DNA of 64,000 nt, taken from NCBI RefSeq assembly GCF_000496075.1, contig NZ_AWXZ01000040.1, forward strand, positions 124,001 to 188,000, in the 5' to 3' direction. How positions within the stretch are numbered: position 1 is the stretch's first letter; each line of letters opens with the position of its first letter. This DNA comes from Lutibaculum baratangense AMV1 (GTDB lineage: Bacteria; Pseudomonadota; Alphaproteobacteria; Rhizobiales; Tepidamorphaceae). Position numbers and translations under genes: made by a program. Shown piece by piece: positions 15,949-25,313 of the stretch. The notes beneath the pieces are model-generated. The model saw nothing but the letters and a program-made list of their open reading frames with translations. It was not told the origin of the DNA and ran no database searches.

Positions 15949-16839
15949 ATGTACGTCGTGCTTGGAGCAAACGGGCGAGTGGGCGGCGAAACCGCCAGGG
16001 CTCTCATCGCCTCGGGAAACGCCGTTCGCCTCGTCCTGCGACGGCCGGAGCAGGCTGAGAAGTGGGCGGGAACGGGTGCCGAGATCGCCATCGGCAGCAT
16101 CGAGGACGGGTCGGGCCTCGTCGAAGCATTGCGGGGGGCGTCGGGCGCGTTCCTGCTCATGCCTCCGCCCGTCGAGGGCGATCCGTTCAGGCGCGCCGAC
16201 GAGCTCGGAAGCGCGCTCTCGGAGGCCGTGCGGCGGGCCGAACTGCCGAGAGTGGTGGCGCTGTCCTCCGTCGGCGCCCAGCACGAAACGGGCACCGGCA
16301 TCATCGCGACGCTCAACCGGTTGGAGAAGCACCTCACGGGAGCAGCGCCGTCCCTCACCTTCCTGCGGCCGGGATATTTCGTCGAGACGTGGAGCGAGGT
16401 GGTGCAAGCTGTGCTCGCCGAGGGCGTGCTTCCGACCTTCCTGGAGCCGTCCCTGAAGATCCCGATGGTGAGCACGACCGACGTGGGCCGAACCGCCGCC
16501 GGTCTCCTCGGCGACGGCGTCACCGGCGCGCGGACCGTCGAACTGCGGGGGCCGGACGACTGGAGCGCGAACGACGTGGCCGCCGCCTTCGGCCGGGCCC
16601 TCGGCCGGCCGGTGACGGCATCATTCATTGCCCCCGAGGCCCGGACAGCCGTTCTCGCCCGAGCGGGCGTCCCTCCGGCGATCGCCGAGGCGCTGCTCGG
16701 GATGTACGACGGCATCGCCGGCGGAAGGGTCGAACATGCCGAGGGCGCCGAACGACGCCGCGGCTCCGTCGCGCTGGACGACGCGGTCTCGAGGATCGTG
16801 CAGAGCGTCGAGGCCGAGGCACGAGAGCCCGCGGCCTGA
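15949..16839 (+). CDS. NmrA-like NAD(P)-binding oxidoreductase
   Basis: The 296-residue protein is an atypical short-chain dehydrogenase of the NmrA/QOR2 group. The Rossmann motif LGANGRVGGETARALIASG is at about 5-23, with R31-R32 after the second strand suggesting NADP preference. VVALSSVGAQHETGTG and FLRPGYFVETW are typical of the group. It lacks the classical YxxxK dyad, as many NmrA proteins do, so it may be a quinone reductase or redox sensor. GGGAG precedes the ATG. It is divergently paired with the LysR gene. Confidence 0.85.
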   Translation: MYVVLGANGRVGGETARALIASGNAVRLVLRRPEQAEKWAGTGAEIAIGSIEDGSGLVEALRGASGAFLLMPPPVEGDPFRRADELGSALSEAVRRAELPRVVALSSVGAQHETGTGIIATLNRLEKHLTGAAPSLTFLRPGYFVETWSEVVQAVLAEGVLPTFLEPSLKIPMVSTTDVGRTAAGLLGDGVTGARTVELRGPDDWSANDVAAAFGRALGRPVTASFIAPEARTAVLARAGVPPAIAEALLGMYDGIAGGRVEHAEGAERRRGSVALDDAVSRIVQSVEAEAREPAA

Positions 16840-17035
16840 GGCCCGCCGAGGGCTCGGGAAGGGAGGGAGCCCTGGTGAGCGGCCGGCAAAAGGAGCCGGT
16901 CGTGGGTCCCCGAGCTGCGTCCCAGATGAGGATCGGCGGACCGGGGCACTTGCCTCGACGTCCGCCAGAGGGGAAGATCGCTGCACCTGCGACGCAGCGC
17001 GCCGCCCCCGCCCGAACGCCTTCTCGACCGCGGAA

Positions 17036-18070
17036 ATGTCCTCCGAAAGCCCGACCTCCTTCGATCTGCGGGCGCTTTCGGGCGCCGAACGCTTCGAAAT
17101 GTGGAGCACGCTGGTGCGGCCGCTCTTCGACGTGCGGCTTCCCGACGGCAGCGACGTCGAGACGTTTCGTGGCGAGGCCTCGACCGTGCTGCTCGGCGAC
17201 GTCGTGATCGCCCGCACCTCCGGGGACGGCCAGCACTTCTCGCGGACATCGGGCACGATCCGGGACAGCGGCTGGGACCATCTCGTGATCCAGTGCTACG
17301 ACCGGGGCGCCTATGCCGGCGACCTCGCGGGCCAGGAGGTGGTGGTCGGGTCCGGCGAGATCGGCGTCCTCGATCTCGCGCGGCCGTTCGAGACCTTCGC
17401 CAGCGCCTTCTCAAACCTCACGCTCGTCATCCCGCGCGAGAAATTCGTCTCGTTGCGGCCATCGGGCATCCACGGCCTCAAGGTCGACGGCACGCGACCT
17501 CTCGCACGGATCATCCGGGCGCATATGGGCTTCATGGCGGCGGAGGGGCATCGTCTCGACCTCGCGGAGGCTGCGGCCTGCACCGACGCTCTCGTGGCCC
17601 TGGTGACCGGCGCGGCGACCGCCGATGCCCCGCCGGGCGTGCGTGCGGCGGCAGCGGCGAGCGCACGGGCGACGGCGCTCGACTTCGTCGACCGCAATCT
17701 CGACAGTCCTGGCCTGTCGCCGGACCGCATCGCCGAAGCCTGCGGCATCTCGCGGGCCACCCTTTACAGGATCCTCGAGATGGATGGCGGCATCGCCGCC
17801 TTCATCCGCGACCGCCGCCTCGCGAGGGCTCTCGATCTCCTCGCCGGCGGCGCGGCCGAGCGGCGGTCGGTCGAGCGCATCGCCTTCGACGTCGGCTTCA
17901 CGAGCGCGGCCCATTTCTCCCGCGCCTTCAAGGCGAGGTTCGGGGTTCGCCCGAGCGACGTGCCGGAGCTGGCGAGGGAGGGCGCCGCCGTCGTCGCCGC
18001 CCTGAAGGCGGACACCCGGGCCGCGCGCTGGCTCGCCGACATGCGCGCGCTGCGCGCCAGCCTCGGCTAG
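17036..18070 (+). CDS. AraC-family transcriptional regulator
   Basis: The 344-residue protein has an N-terminal AraC-type ligand-binding domain of the AraC_binding_2 style (about 15-190) and a C-terminal double HTH (about 225-320). The HTH includes LSPDRIAEACGISRATLYRI and the signature region FDVGFTSAAHFSRAFKARFG. A C-terminal extension of about 20 residues follows. ATG 17036 is chosen because the family N-terminus starts close behind it; no strong ribosome site is visible. The preceding 196 bases hold no gene. It is convergent with the autotransporter gene. Its target is unknown. Confidence 0.88.
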   Translation: MSSESPTSFDLRALSGAERFEMWSTLVRPLFDVRLPDGSDVETFRGEASTVLLGDVVIARTSGDGQHFSRTSGTIRDSGWDHLVIQCYDRGAYAGDLAGQEVVVGSGEIGVLDLARPFETFASAFSNLTLVIPREKFVSLRPSGIHGLKVDGTRPLARIIRAHMGFMAAEGHRLDLAEAAACTDALVALVTGAATADAPPGVRAAAAASARATALDFVDRNLDSPGLSPDRIAEACGISRATLYRILEMDGGIAAFIRDRRLARALDLLAGGAAERRSVERIAFDVGFTSAAHFSRAFKARFGVRPSDVPELAREGAAVVAALKADTRAARWLADMRALRASLG

Positions 18071-18092
18071 AACGGGCACCGGGCCAGAGCTT

Positions 18093-18124
18093 GGCGGGGA
18101 GGGCCCCCCGACCCTCCCCCCGCC
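18093..18124. terminator. GC-rich hairpin between convergent araC-type and autotransporter genes
   Basis: GGCGGGGAGGG pairs with CCCTCCCCCCGCC (two-base bulge) in the 104-base gap between two convergent genes. It lacks a T-tract, so its strength as a terminator is uncertain. Confidence 0.45.
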
Positions 18125-18174
18125 TAACGCGCCCGGCGGAGCGGACAGAGCTCCCCGGTCGCGATTGCGTGCCA

Positions 18175-21100
18175 TCACCAGCGCAAGACGACGGACGCGT
18201 TGAGCGACTGCTCGGTCAGCCCGTCGCGTGCCTCGACCGCATAGGCCGCGACGGCGGAGAAGCGGTCGTTGGCCGCGAACTCCAGCCCGACGGTCGCGAG
18301 CAGGGCATCGGCGCCGATCTCGGCGCCGGGTGCGTCGAAGGCCGCGTCGAGGACCGCGTGCGGGCTCGTGCGCGCGATGTCGAGGAAGTCGTGCCGGTAG
18401 GCGAGCGAGAGCCGCGGCGTGAAGCGCCCGCTTTCGCCGAGGTCGAACCCGCGTTCGGCCATGAGGCCGAACGTCACGTGCCCTTCCTCGTAGGTCTTGT
18501 CGTCCACGGCGAGGGCGAAGGCGCCGCTCTCGGAGAGGCCCTTCCGCTCCATCGCCCGGTAGCCGAGCGTGACGGTCGGCAGGAGGGTCGCGAGGTCCGT
18601 GTCGAAACGCTGGCCCGCGTGAGCTTCCACGAAGCCGCCATTGCCGTCGGTGGAGCTGGCGAAGGAGCGCCCGAAGGCATGCCGGCGGACGTCCCACTCG
18701 ACGTGGGAGAGGCCGGCCCTGAGCCCCGCCTCGAACTGCGCGACCTGCCCGGAGAGGTAGATCGCCGCATGCAGCGCGTCGAGATCGGCGCTGCCGTGGG
18801 CGCCGTCGACCTCGCTCGTCTCGTAGGAGACCGCCCCGCCGGCGGCGTAGGCCTCGCCGACATGGTCGACGCCGAACGTGAAGGCGGTGGCGCCGCCGTC
18901 ATGGCCGGCCGTGCCGCTGCCGACATCGCTCGAGCTGCGCTTCGCCCGGCTCCAGAAGTCCGTGGTGCCCGGCGTCCGCGCCACGTCGAGGGCAAGCTGG
19001 CCCTGGCGAAACGCGACGGCGTCCGCGAACCGCCCGACCGAGCGAACGCCCTCCTGGCCGGCGGCGACATGGATCGTGCCTGCTGCGGCGTCGAGGTTGG
19101 CCGCGAGCGCGCCGGCATCCGCCACGAGGTAGAGCGGGTCGAAGACCGAAGCCTCTGACGCGTCCGGACGGACGCCGGCCGCAGGACGCGCCTCGTCGAG
19201 CGCGCCGCCGAAGGCGCGGGCCGCCGCCGACTGCGCGGCACCGAGCGCCGAGAGGTCGCCGTAGGAGGTCGGCGTGTTGACGAGCGACAGCGCGTCCGGG
19301 GTATAGATCACGTCGAACCGCGTGCCCGGCAGCAGGCCGGCTGTCGGCTGGTCGAGCCGGTCGAACGATCCCGTCACCCGGCCTTCCGGCGCGTAGGCGA
19401 CTACGAAGGTCTGGCCCAGCGACGGGGTGAAGCTGTTCGTCGCGTCGCCCGTGATTCCGCGAAGGACCGGCGCCAGGGTGCCGCTCGCCGTGAAGGTCGA
19501 GCCGTTGCCGGTCAGCACGATCAGGTCGTGGTTGCCGGCCCCGGTCCCGGCGCGGGGGCCGTCGACCTCGATGCGTGTCGTCGCGGTGCCGGCGAGCGTC
19601 ACGTCGCCGGTGACGAAGAGCGTGCCGGGGGAGAGGCCGGGCGAGAGCGTGCCGGCGACGTCGACGTCACCGACCACGAGGCCGCCGCCGCCGAGCGTGC
19701 CGTCGATGCCGACCTGCATCCGGAGCGTCTGGAAGACGGAATGCACGTAGAGGGCGCCGTCCTCGATGATCGTCTCGCCCGCGAATTCGACGGGCTTCGC
19801 CACGTGCAGCTCGCCCGACCCCTCCTTCGTCAGGCCGCCCTCGCTCGTGAAGCCGAAGAGCCAGCTCCGTGCGCCCTCGACGTTCGCGACATACTGCCCC
19901 GTCGACCTGGGATCGATGCCGAGCGGACCGGAGAGCGCCCGGTCGAGCCGCAGGAGGCCGTGGCCGTAGACCGCGTCGACGCCTTCCTCGCCGAGATCCT
20001 CGGCCGTCTCGAAGAGGATGTCGGTCAGCTTGCCGGGGGAGAAGTGCGGGTAGGCCTCTATCAGGATCGCGACGGCGCCCGCGACATGCGGCGCGGCCAT
20101 GGACGTGCCGGCGGAGTAGCCGTAGTCGTCCGTCGGGTAGGTCGAGTAGATCGGCCGCTGGAGCGGGTTGCCGTTCTCGTCCCTGTCGATGCCGCCGCCC
20201 GGCGCGGCGATGCACCACTCCGCGGCGACGCCGCAGCGGTTCGAGTAGGCCGTGATCTCCTTCTGCGCGTCGACCGCCACGACGACGATGATGCGGCCGT
20301 ACTCGGCACCGGTCTCGGCTTCGTAGGCGGCGATCGCGTCTGGATGGAAGTCGCTGAAGTCGAGGTCGAGCCCGGTCTCGTCGACGAAGATCGGCGCTCC
20401 GGCGGAATTCGTCGCGCCGGCATTGTCGGGCGAGATGAAGGGGTAGAGGCCGATGCCCGTGGGATTCTCGGCGAGCACCGGCGCGTCGATATACTCGTTG
20501 CCCGCCGCGACGACGAAGATCTTGCCGCTCTCGACGAACTCCGCCAGCGCCTCAGCCTGCTGCGCGTCGTCGAGCGTGATGCCGCTGGTCGTCTGCCCGA
20601 CCTCGGAGAGGGGGCCGAAGGACCCGTTGGCGACCTTCACGTCGTCGAACTGCGCGAGATAGGCGATCGCGTCCGCCGTCGTGTTGCCGGTGGGCGAGAT
20701 GTAGCCGCAGTCCTCGCCGCCGCTCAGGAGCGCGATCGGGCCGCAATATTGCAGCGCCGCGATCGGCACCATCTCGTCGATCTGCTCGACATATATCTCG
20801 CCGTCCTGCGGGATCGCCTTGATGGGCAGGATCGTGGCGCCCGGGGCGATGCCGACCATGCCCTGGCCGTCGCGCGCCGCGGCGATCGTGCCGGCCACAT
20901 GGGTCCCGTGGCCGTCCGTGTCGTCCGTCGCATCGCCCGGTTGGCCGAAGATCTCCTCGAGCGTCGTTTCCGCAGTGATCGCCTGGAGATCGGGATTGAC
21001 CCAGTAGAGATAGCTCTGGCCGCGCGGATCGATCCGCCCTTCGAGCTCCGGATGGACGCGGCCGTCGGGGCTCTGGTCGAAGCCGCTGTCGATCACGCCG

Positions 21101-21573
21101 ACCACCACGCCGGCGCCGGTCAGTCCGAGTTCGTGCGCGGCTTCGGCGCCGATCAGGTTGTAGCCGTAGTTGCGCTGCTCCTCGGTGAGCGCGTCGAGAT
21201 CGGCATCGGGGCGGGCGCCGGGAGGCAGCGCGGCGCCGGCCGAGCGGGCGGCGATCGCCTCGGCCGTGCCGGCGGCCTTCGCGATCTCGGCCGACAGGCC
21301 GGGCGCGATGGCGTTCGCCCGCGCGACGATCTCGGCGGAGCGGAACGGCGTCAGCCGGACGTTCTCGAAGACGGAGGCGACGAAGGATCGCGTGCCGTGC
21401 GCCTTAGCCCGGGCCAGGGCATCGGCGACGGGAGAGGCCGACAGCTCCTCGGCTGGCTGGGCCGCCGCGGGCAGGGCCCCGGCAGAGATTGCAGCCGCGG
21501 TCATCGCGGCGATCGACACGGACAGGAAGAAGGGCGCAGCAATGGCGCGCCGGACACGCGACGACGTCTTCAT
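18175..21573 (-). CDS. Subtilisin-like (S8) serine protease autotransporter
   Basis: This 1132-residue type V secreted protein exports its own protease domain. It has a signal peptide (about 1-38, ending PAAAQ), a helical prodomain-like segment, and an S8 catalytic domain (about 150-540) with the full triad: D162 in VIDSGFD, H222 in GHGTHVAGT and S491 in GTSMAAPH, plus oxyanion N359 in AAGNE. A passenger beta-helix with Gly-rich repeats follows (about 560-760), then a C-terminal 12-strand barrel (about 870-1132) ending in VVLRW. Two starts are plausible, 21573 and 21594; the latter has GGAAG upstream. The frame is open further upstream but overlaps flbD. It may act in surface processing or adhesion. 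Confidence 0.92.
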   Translation of the reverse strand: MKTSSRVRRAIAAPFFLSVSIAAMTAAAISAGALPAAAQPAEELSASPVADALARAKAHGTRSFVASVFENVRLTPFRSAEIVARANAIAPGLSAEIAKAAGTAEAIAARSAGAALPPGARPDADLDALTEEQRNYGYNLIGAEAAHELGLTGAGVVVGVIDSGFDQSPDGRVHPELEGRIDPRGQSYLYWVNPDLQAITAETTLEEIFGQPGDATDDTDGHGTHVAGTIAAARDGQGMVGIAPGATILPIKAIPQDGEIYVEQIDEMVPIAALQYCGPIALLSGGEDCGYISPTGNTTADAIAYLAQFDDVKVANGSFGPLSEVGQTTSGITLDDAQQAEALAEFVESGKIFVVAAGNEYIDAPVLAENPTGIGLYPFISPDNAGATNSAGAPIFVDETGLDLDFSDFHPDAIAAYEAETGAEYGRIIVVVAVDAQKEITAYSNRCGVAAEWCIAAPGGGIDRDENGNPLQRPIYSTYPTDDYGYSAGTSMAAPHVAGAVAILIEAYPHFSPGKLTDILFETAEDLGEEGVDAVYGHGLLRLDRALSGPLGIDPRSTGQYVANVEGARSWLFGFTSEGGLTKEGSGELHVAKPVEFAGETIIEDGALYVHSVFQTLRMQVGIDGTLGGGGLVVGDVDVAGTLSPGLSPGTLFVTGDVTLAGTATTRIEVDGPRAGTGAGNHDLIVLTGNGSTFTASGTLAPVLRGITGDATNSFTPSLGQTFVVAYAPEGRVTGSFDRLDQPTAGLLPGTRFDVIYTPDALSLVNTPTSYGDLSALGAAQSAAARAFGGALDEARPAAGVRPDASEASVFDPLYLVADAGALAANLDAAAGTIHVAAGQEGVRSVGRFADAVAFRQGQLALDVARTPGTTDFWSRAKRSSSDVGSGTAGHDGGATAFTFGVDHVGEAYAAGGAVSYETSEVDGAHGSADLDALHAAIYLSGQVAQFEAGLRAGLSHVEWDVRRHAFGRSFASSTDGNGGFVEAHAGQRFDTDLATLLPTVTLGYRAMERKGLSESGAFALAVDDKTYEEGHVTFGLMAERGFDLGESGRFTPRLSLAYRHDFLDIARTSPHAVLDAAFDAPGAEIGADALLATVGLEFAANDRFSAVAAYAVEARDGLTEQSLNASVVLRW

Positions 21574-21830
21574 GAACCTCGGAAGTCCCCCCATTGGCCA
21601 TCTTCCAGAGGCGAAGATGGCGAAGAATGCCGCTTCTATAGGCGAAACGAGGGGTCCGGGCTTGACTATGCGTCTCAGAAAGCCGGGCGCGAGGAAGAAC
21701 AGGCAGCTGTTGCGGATGAAGCACAGCGGGGGCGGGGGCTCCGTCCCGGCATGGCCGTGAGGGGCAGCCGGGGCGTCGTCGGAGATCGCCGCCGTCCGGC
21801 TGACGGCGATCTCGGCCTTGCGCGGAAATG

Positions 21831-23195
21831 CTAGCCCGCGTAGGCCCTCGTCTCGCTGCCGCCCGGTGCGCTGACGGGGAAGCCCTCGTCGGAGTACTGG
21901 TGCAGCTTGTTCCTCAGGGTCCGGATGGAGATGCCGAGGATGTTGGCCGCATGCGTCCGGTTGCCGAGGCAATGGTCGAGCGTCTGCAGGATGAGGTCGC
22001 GCTCGACCTCGGCGACGGTCTTGCCGACGAAGGCGCGCGCGGCCGCCTCGGCCGCCTGGGCCGCGCGCGAGGCGGGGTCGTTCTCGCCGAGGCTCGACCC
22101 GTCCGGCAGGACGAGCGCCTCCGGCCCGATCGTCTCGCCGGTGCGCAGAAGCACCGCGCGGTGGATCGTGTTCTCGAGCTCGCGCACGTTGCCGGCCCAC
22201 CGATTGGCGGTCAGCGCCCGGCGCGCCTCCTCCGAGAGGCGGCAGTCCTGCACGCCGTTCGCCTCGCAGTACTTGTGGACGAAGTGCTCGGCGAGGGCGA
22301 GGACATCGGCTGGGCGGTCGCGCAGCGGCGGGATCTTGAGGTTGACGACGTTCAGCCGGAAGAACAGGTCCTCGCGGAAGGAGCCCTCGCGCACCGCTTC
22401 GGAGAGATTGCGGTTCGAGGTCGCGATGATGCGTATGTCGACGGCGACGGGCTTCGTGCCGCCGACCCGGTCGATCACCCGCTCCTGGATCGCCCGCAGC
22501 AGCTTGGCCTGAAGCCTCACGTCCATCTCGGAGATCTCGTCGAGCAGGAGCGTCCCGCCGTTCGCCTCCTCGAACTTGCCGATGCGGCGGGCGACCGCGC
22601 CCGTGAACGCGCCCTTCTCATGGCCGAAGAGCTCGCTTTCCAGGAGGCTCTCGGGGATCGCGGCGCAGTTCACGGAGATGAAGGGCCTGTCGGACCGCTT
22701 CGACTTGCGATGGAGGAGGCGGGCCATCACCTCCTTGCCGGTGCCGCTCTCCCCGGTGATCAGGACGCTCGCGTCGGCGGGAGCGATCTGCTGGGCGAGG
22801 CGGACGACGCCCGCCATCGCCTCGTCGCGATAGACGAGGGAGTGGGTCTCCTCCGCGACGGCGGCGAGGACCGCAGCGATCATCTCGGGGTCGGGCGGGA
22901 GAGGAATATATTCCTTCGCGCCGGCCCTGATCGCCGCGACCGCGGAGCGGGCATCGTTCTCGGTGCCGCAGGCGACGATCGGCACGTGGATCCGCTCGAG
23001 CTCGATCCGCGCCACGAGATCGCCGATGTCGAGGGCGACGTCGACCATCAGAAGGTCGGCGCCGCGCCCGCCGCGCAGCGCCTTCATCGCCTCGTCGAGG
23101 CCGGACGCATGCATCACCGAGGCACCGCGATCCATGGCGATGCGCGTCGCCGCGGAGAGCTGCCCCCGCAGCGTGCCGACGATCATGAGCCTCAT
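21831..23195 (-). CDS. flbD: Sigma-54-dependent flagellar regulator FlbD
   Basis: FlbD activates late flagellar promoters with sigma-54 and represses fliF in Caulobacter. The 454 residues comprise an atypical receiver (1-115), an AAA+ domain with Walker A GESGTGKE (148-155) and intact sigma-54-contact loop GAFTGA (195-200), and a Fis-type HTH near the C-terminus ([20 protein letters not shown]). D52 is present, but the N-terminal acidic pair of normal receivers is replaced ([10 protein letters not shown]), consistent with phosphorylation-independent control. It is the last gene of the fliF-fliG-fliH-fliN-flbD operon, the same order as in Caulobacter. Confidence 0.94.
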   Translation of the reverse strand: MRLMIVGTLRGQLSAATRIAMDRGASVMHASGLDEAMKALRGGRGADLLMVDVALDIGDLVARIELERIHVPIVACGTENDARSAVAAIRAGAKEYIPLPPDPEMIAAVLAAVAEETHSLVYRDEAMAGVVRLAQQIAPADASVLITGESGTGKEVMARLLHRKSKRSDRPFISVNCAAIPESLLESELFGHEKGAFTGAVARRIGKFEEANGGTLLLDEISEMDVRLQAKLLRAIQERVIDRVGGTKPVAVDIRIIATSNRNLSEAVREGSFREDLFFRLNVVNLKIPPLRDRPADVLALAEHFVHKYCEANGVQDCRLSEEARRALTANRWAGNVRELENTIHRAVLLRTGETIGPEALVLPDGSSLGENDPASRAAQAAEAAARAFVGKTVAEVERDLILQTLDHCLGNRTHAANILGISIRTLRNKLHQYSDEGFPVSAPGGSETRAYAG

Positions 23196-23238
23196 CGTGT
23201 TCTTCCTCCGTCCATTGGGTCGTGCCGGTCGCGGTCGT

Positions 23239-23586
23239 TCAACCGCGCTCGTTCTTCACGATCTCCGTCATTGTGATGCCGAGCTTGTCCTCGACGAGCA
23301 CGACCTCTCCGCGGGCGACCAGTCGGTCGTTCACGTAGATGTCGACCGCCTCGCCCACCTTGCGGTCGAGTTCGATGAGGCGCCCCGCCTCGAGCCCCAG
23401 GAGCTCGGAGACGCCCATCCGCGCACGCCCCAGTATTGCCGAGACGCGCACCGGGACGTCGAAGATCGCCTCGAGGTCCGCCGCCGAGCGCGGCTGGTCG
23501 TCGTCCTCGCCGAGTGTCGGTCGAGGCTCCTCCATCGTCGCCGTGTCGCTCAGATCGCCGAACGGCTGCTCGTCATTCTCTGCCAT
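23239..23586 (-). CDS. fliN: Flagellar motor switch protein FliN
   Basis: FliN is part of the C-ring switch complex with FliG and FliM and is a docking site for FliH. The 115 residues have an acidic, disordered N-terminus (1-35) and a SpoA domain (about 38-110) with FDVPVRVSAILGRARMGVSE, LIELDRKVGEAVDIYVNDRL and ARGEVVLVEDKLGITMTEIV, all typical. The start overlaps the fliH stop by 14 bases. Length is normal. Confidence 0.95.
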   Translation of the reverse strand: MAENDEQPFGDLSDTATMEEPRPTLGEDDDQPRSAADLEAIFDVPVRVSAILGRARMGVSELLGLEAGRLIELDRKVGEAVDIYVNDRLVARGEVVLVEDKLGITMTEIVKNERG

Positions 23587-24253
23587 CGGCTGTCCCTTCC
23601 TTCATGTCGTCCTTCCGCGCCGCGCCCCGCGTGGCGAGGTAGCGCCCGACGGCGTCGTCTATGTCGGCCTCGATCTTCGCCCGCTCGCGGACGGCGCCGC
23701 CGTCGGCCCAGTCGATGCGGCCGTCGCCGGGCGCGACGTCGGGGTCCGGGAGCACGACGACGCGTCCGCCGAAGCCCTTCTCCGCGACGATCTTCGAGAC
23801 GTTGCCCCGCAGGATCTCGGCCGCCTCGTCGTTCACGCGGATCACGAGATGCGGCGCGTCTCCGGCCCACTCGACGCACGAGCGCAGGAGGGCCTCGACC
23901 TCGACGGCCGGCTCCTTGTCGATGAGCGTGGTGCAGAGCTTGCGGGCGACGCCGACGCCGATCTGCACCGCCTCCTCGGACGCTTCGCGCTCTTCCGCAT
24001 CCCGGCGCTCGAGGAGGCTCGCCAGCGACTTGACGAGGGCGGCCGTCGTGTCGGCCACGCGCTTCTCGACCTGGCCCAACGCCTCGCGCTTGCCGGCCTC
24101 GCGCCCTTCCCGGCGTCCTTCCTCGCGGGCGGCCGCGACGGCGTCGTCGAGCGTCCGCTGGTCGAAGGTGGGCGCGGGCGCCTCCTTCTTCTTCGGCGCG
24201 GTGTCGATCGCGAAGACCTCGTCGAAGAGGTAGCGCTCGGCGGATCGTGCCAT
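23573..24253 (-). CDS. fliH: FliH-like export regulator (FlbE)
   Basis: FliH binds FliI and FliN and links the export ATPase to the C-ring; the Caulobacter counterpart in this operon position is FlbE. The 226-residue protein has an N-terminal ERYLFDEVFAI motif (about 5-15), a charged helix rich in EEGRREGREAGKREA, and a C-terminal V-ATPase E-like domain (about 110-215). ATG 24253 with GAGG upstream is chosen rather than the weak TTG 24274 inside fliG. It lies 10 bases after the fliG stop. Sequence identity to enteric FliH is low, so position is important evidence. Confidence 0.85.
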   Translation of the reverse strand: MARSAERYLFDEVFAIDTAPKKKEAPAPTFDQRTLDDAVAAAREEGRREGREAGKREALGQVEKRVADTTAALVKSLASLLERRDAEEREASEEAVQIGVGVARKLCTTLIDKEPAVEVEALLRSCVEWAGDAPHLVIRVNDEAAEILRGNVSKIVAEKGFGGRVVVLPDPDVAPGDGRIDWADGGAVRERAKIEADIDDAVGRYLATRGAARKDDMKEGTADGRE

Positions 24254-24263
24254 TGTGGGCGCC

Positions 24264-25313
24264 TCAGTAGACAAGCTCGTCTTCCTGGTTGTTCTTCGCG
24301 ATCACGATTTCGCCCTTGGCGGCCAGGTCCTTCGCGAGATTGACCATCGCCATCTGCGCCTCGTCGACCTCGCGCAGGCGCACCGGCCCCATCACCTCCA
24401 TGTCCTCGCGCAGCATCTGGGCGGCGCGCTGCGACATGTTGGAGAAGAAGAACTCCTTCAGCTTCTCGTTCGCCCCCTTCATGGCGACCGCCAGCTTGTC
24501 GCGCTCGATCCCGCGCAGGAGCGTCTGGATGCCGGCCGCGTCGAGCTGGGCGAGATCCTCGAAGGTGAACATGAGCGCCTTGATCCGCTCGGCGGAGTCG
24601 CGGTTGTGCTCCTCGAGGGTCGAGAGGAAGCGGGCCTCCGTCTGGCGGTCGAAATTGTTGAAGATCTCGGCCATCCGCTCGTGCGGGTCGTGGCGCTGGG
24701 TCTTCGCGATGTTCGACATGAACTCGCTGCGCAGCGTCTGCTCGAGCCCCTCGATGATCTCGCGCTGCACCGACTCCATGCGCAGCATGCGGTTGATGAC
24801 CTCGAAGCCCAGCTCGGGCGGCAGGATCGCCAAGACCCGTGCGGCATGGTCGGCCCTGATCTTCGACAGGATGAGCGCGATCGTCTGCGGGTACTCGTTC
24901 TTGAGGTAGTTCGCGAGGACCGTCTCCGGCACCTTCGTGAGCTTCTCCCACATGTTCCGGCCGGCGGGACCGCGGATCTCCTCCATGATCATCTGCACCC
25001 GGTCCTCGGGCAGGAACTGGAGGAGCAGGCGCTCGGCCGCCTCGTCGTTGCCGATGACGGCGCCCGCCTTGTTCATGTCGAGCACGAACTCCGCGAGCAG
25101 GCGCTCGATCGTCTCGGCCTGGACCTTGCCGAGCTTCGACATGGCGATCGTCACCGTCCGGACCTCGTCCTCGTCGAGGTCCTTCAGGATCAGCGACCCG
25201 GTCTCGGGGCCGAGCGCGAGGAGGAGGGCGGCGGCCCTGTCGGCACCCTTCAGCTCCTGCGATCCCGTCGGGGCCGGCAGGCGGGTCGAGATCGTCGCGA
25301 GCTCCTGGCTCAT
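24264..25313 (-). CDS. fliG: Flagellar motor switch protein FliG
   Basis: FliG transmits torque from the stator to the rotor. The 349 residues show the N-terminal FliF-binding domain (about 20-120; [15 protein letters not shown]), the middle domain with EHPQ-type [14 protein letters not shown] (about 135-150), and the C-terminal domain with [27 protein letters not shown] and the charged torque helix [13 protein letters not shown] (about 310-322). The ATG overlaps the fliF stop by 4 bases. Confidence 0.97.
   Translation of the reverse strand: MSQELATISTRLPAPTGSQELKGADRAAALLLALGPETGSLILKDLDEDEVRTVTIAMSKLGKVQAETIERLLAEFVLDMNKAGAVIGNDEAAERLLLQFLPEDRVQMIMEEIRGPAGRNMWEKLTKVPETVLANYLKNEYPQTIALILSKIRADHAARVLAILPPELGFEVINRMLRMESVQREIIEGLEQTLRSEFMSNIAKTQRHDPHERMAEIFNNFDRQTEARFLSTLEEHNRDSAERIKALMFTFEDLAQLDAAGIQTLLRGIERDKLAVAMKGANEKLKEFFFSNMSQRAAQMLREDMEVMGPVRLREVDEAQMAMVNLAKDLAAKGEIVIAKNNQEDELVY

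Noticed and set aside
14953-16407. LysR frame extended by about 180 residues at its N-terminus
   Set aside because: The extension overlaps the divergent NmrA-type gene and has no similarity; LysR proteins start near the HTH at 15870.
21574-22200. Autotransporter frame open into flbD
   Set aside because: A signal peptide begins at 21573, and the upstream part overlaps the well-supported flbD gene.
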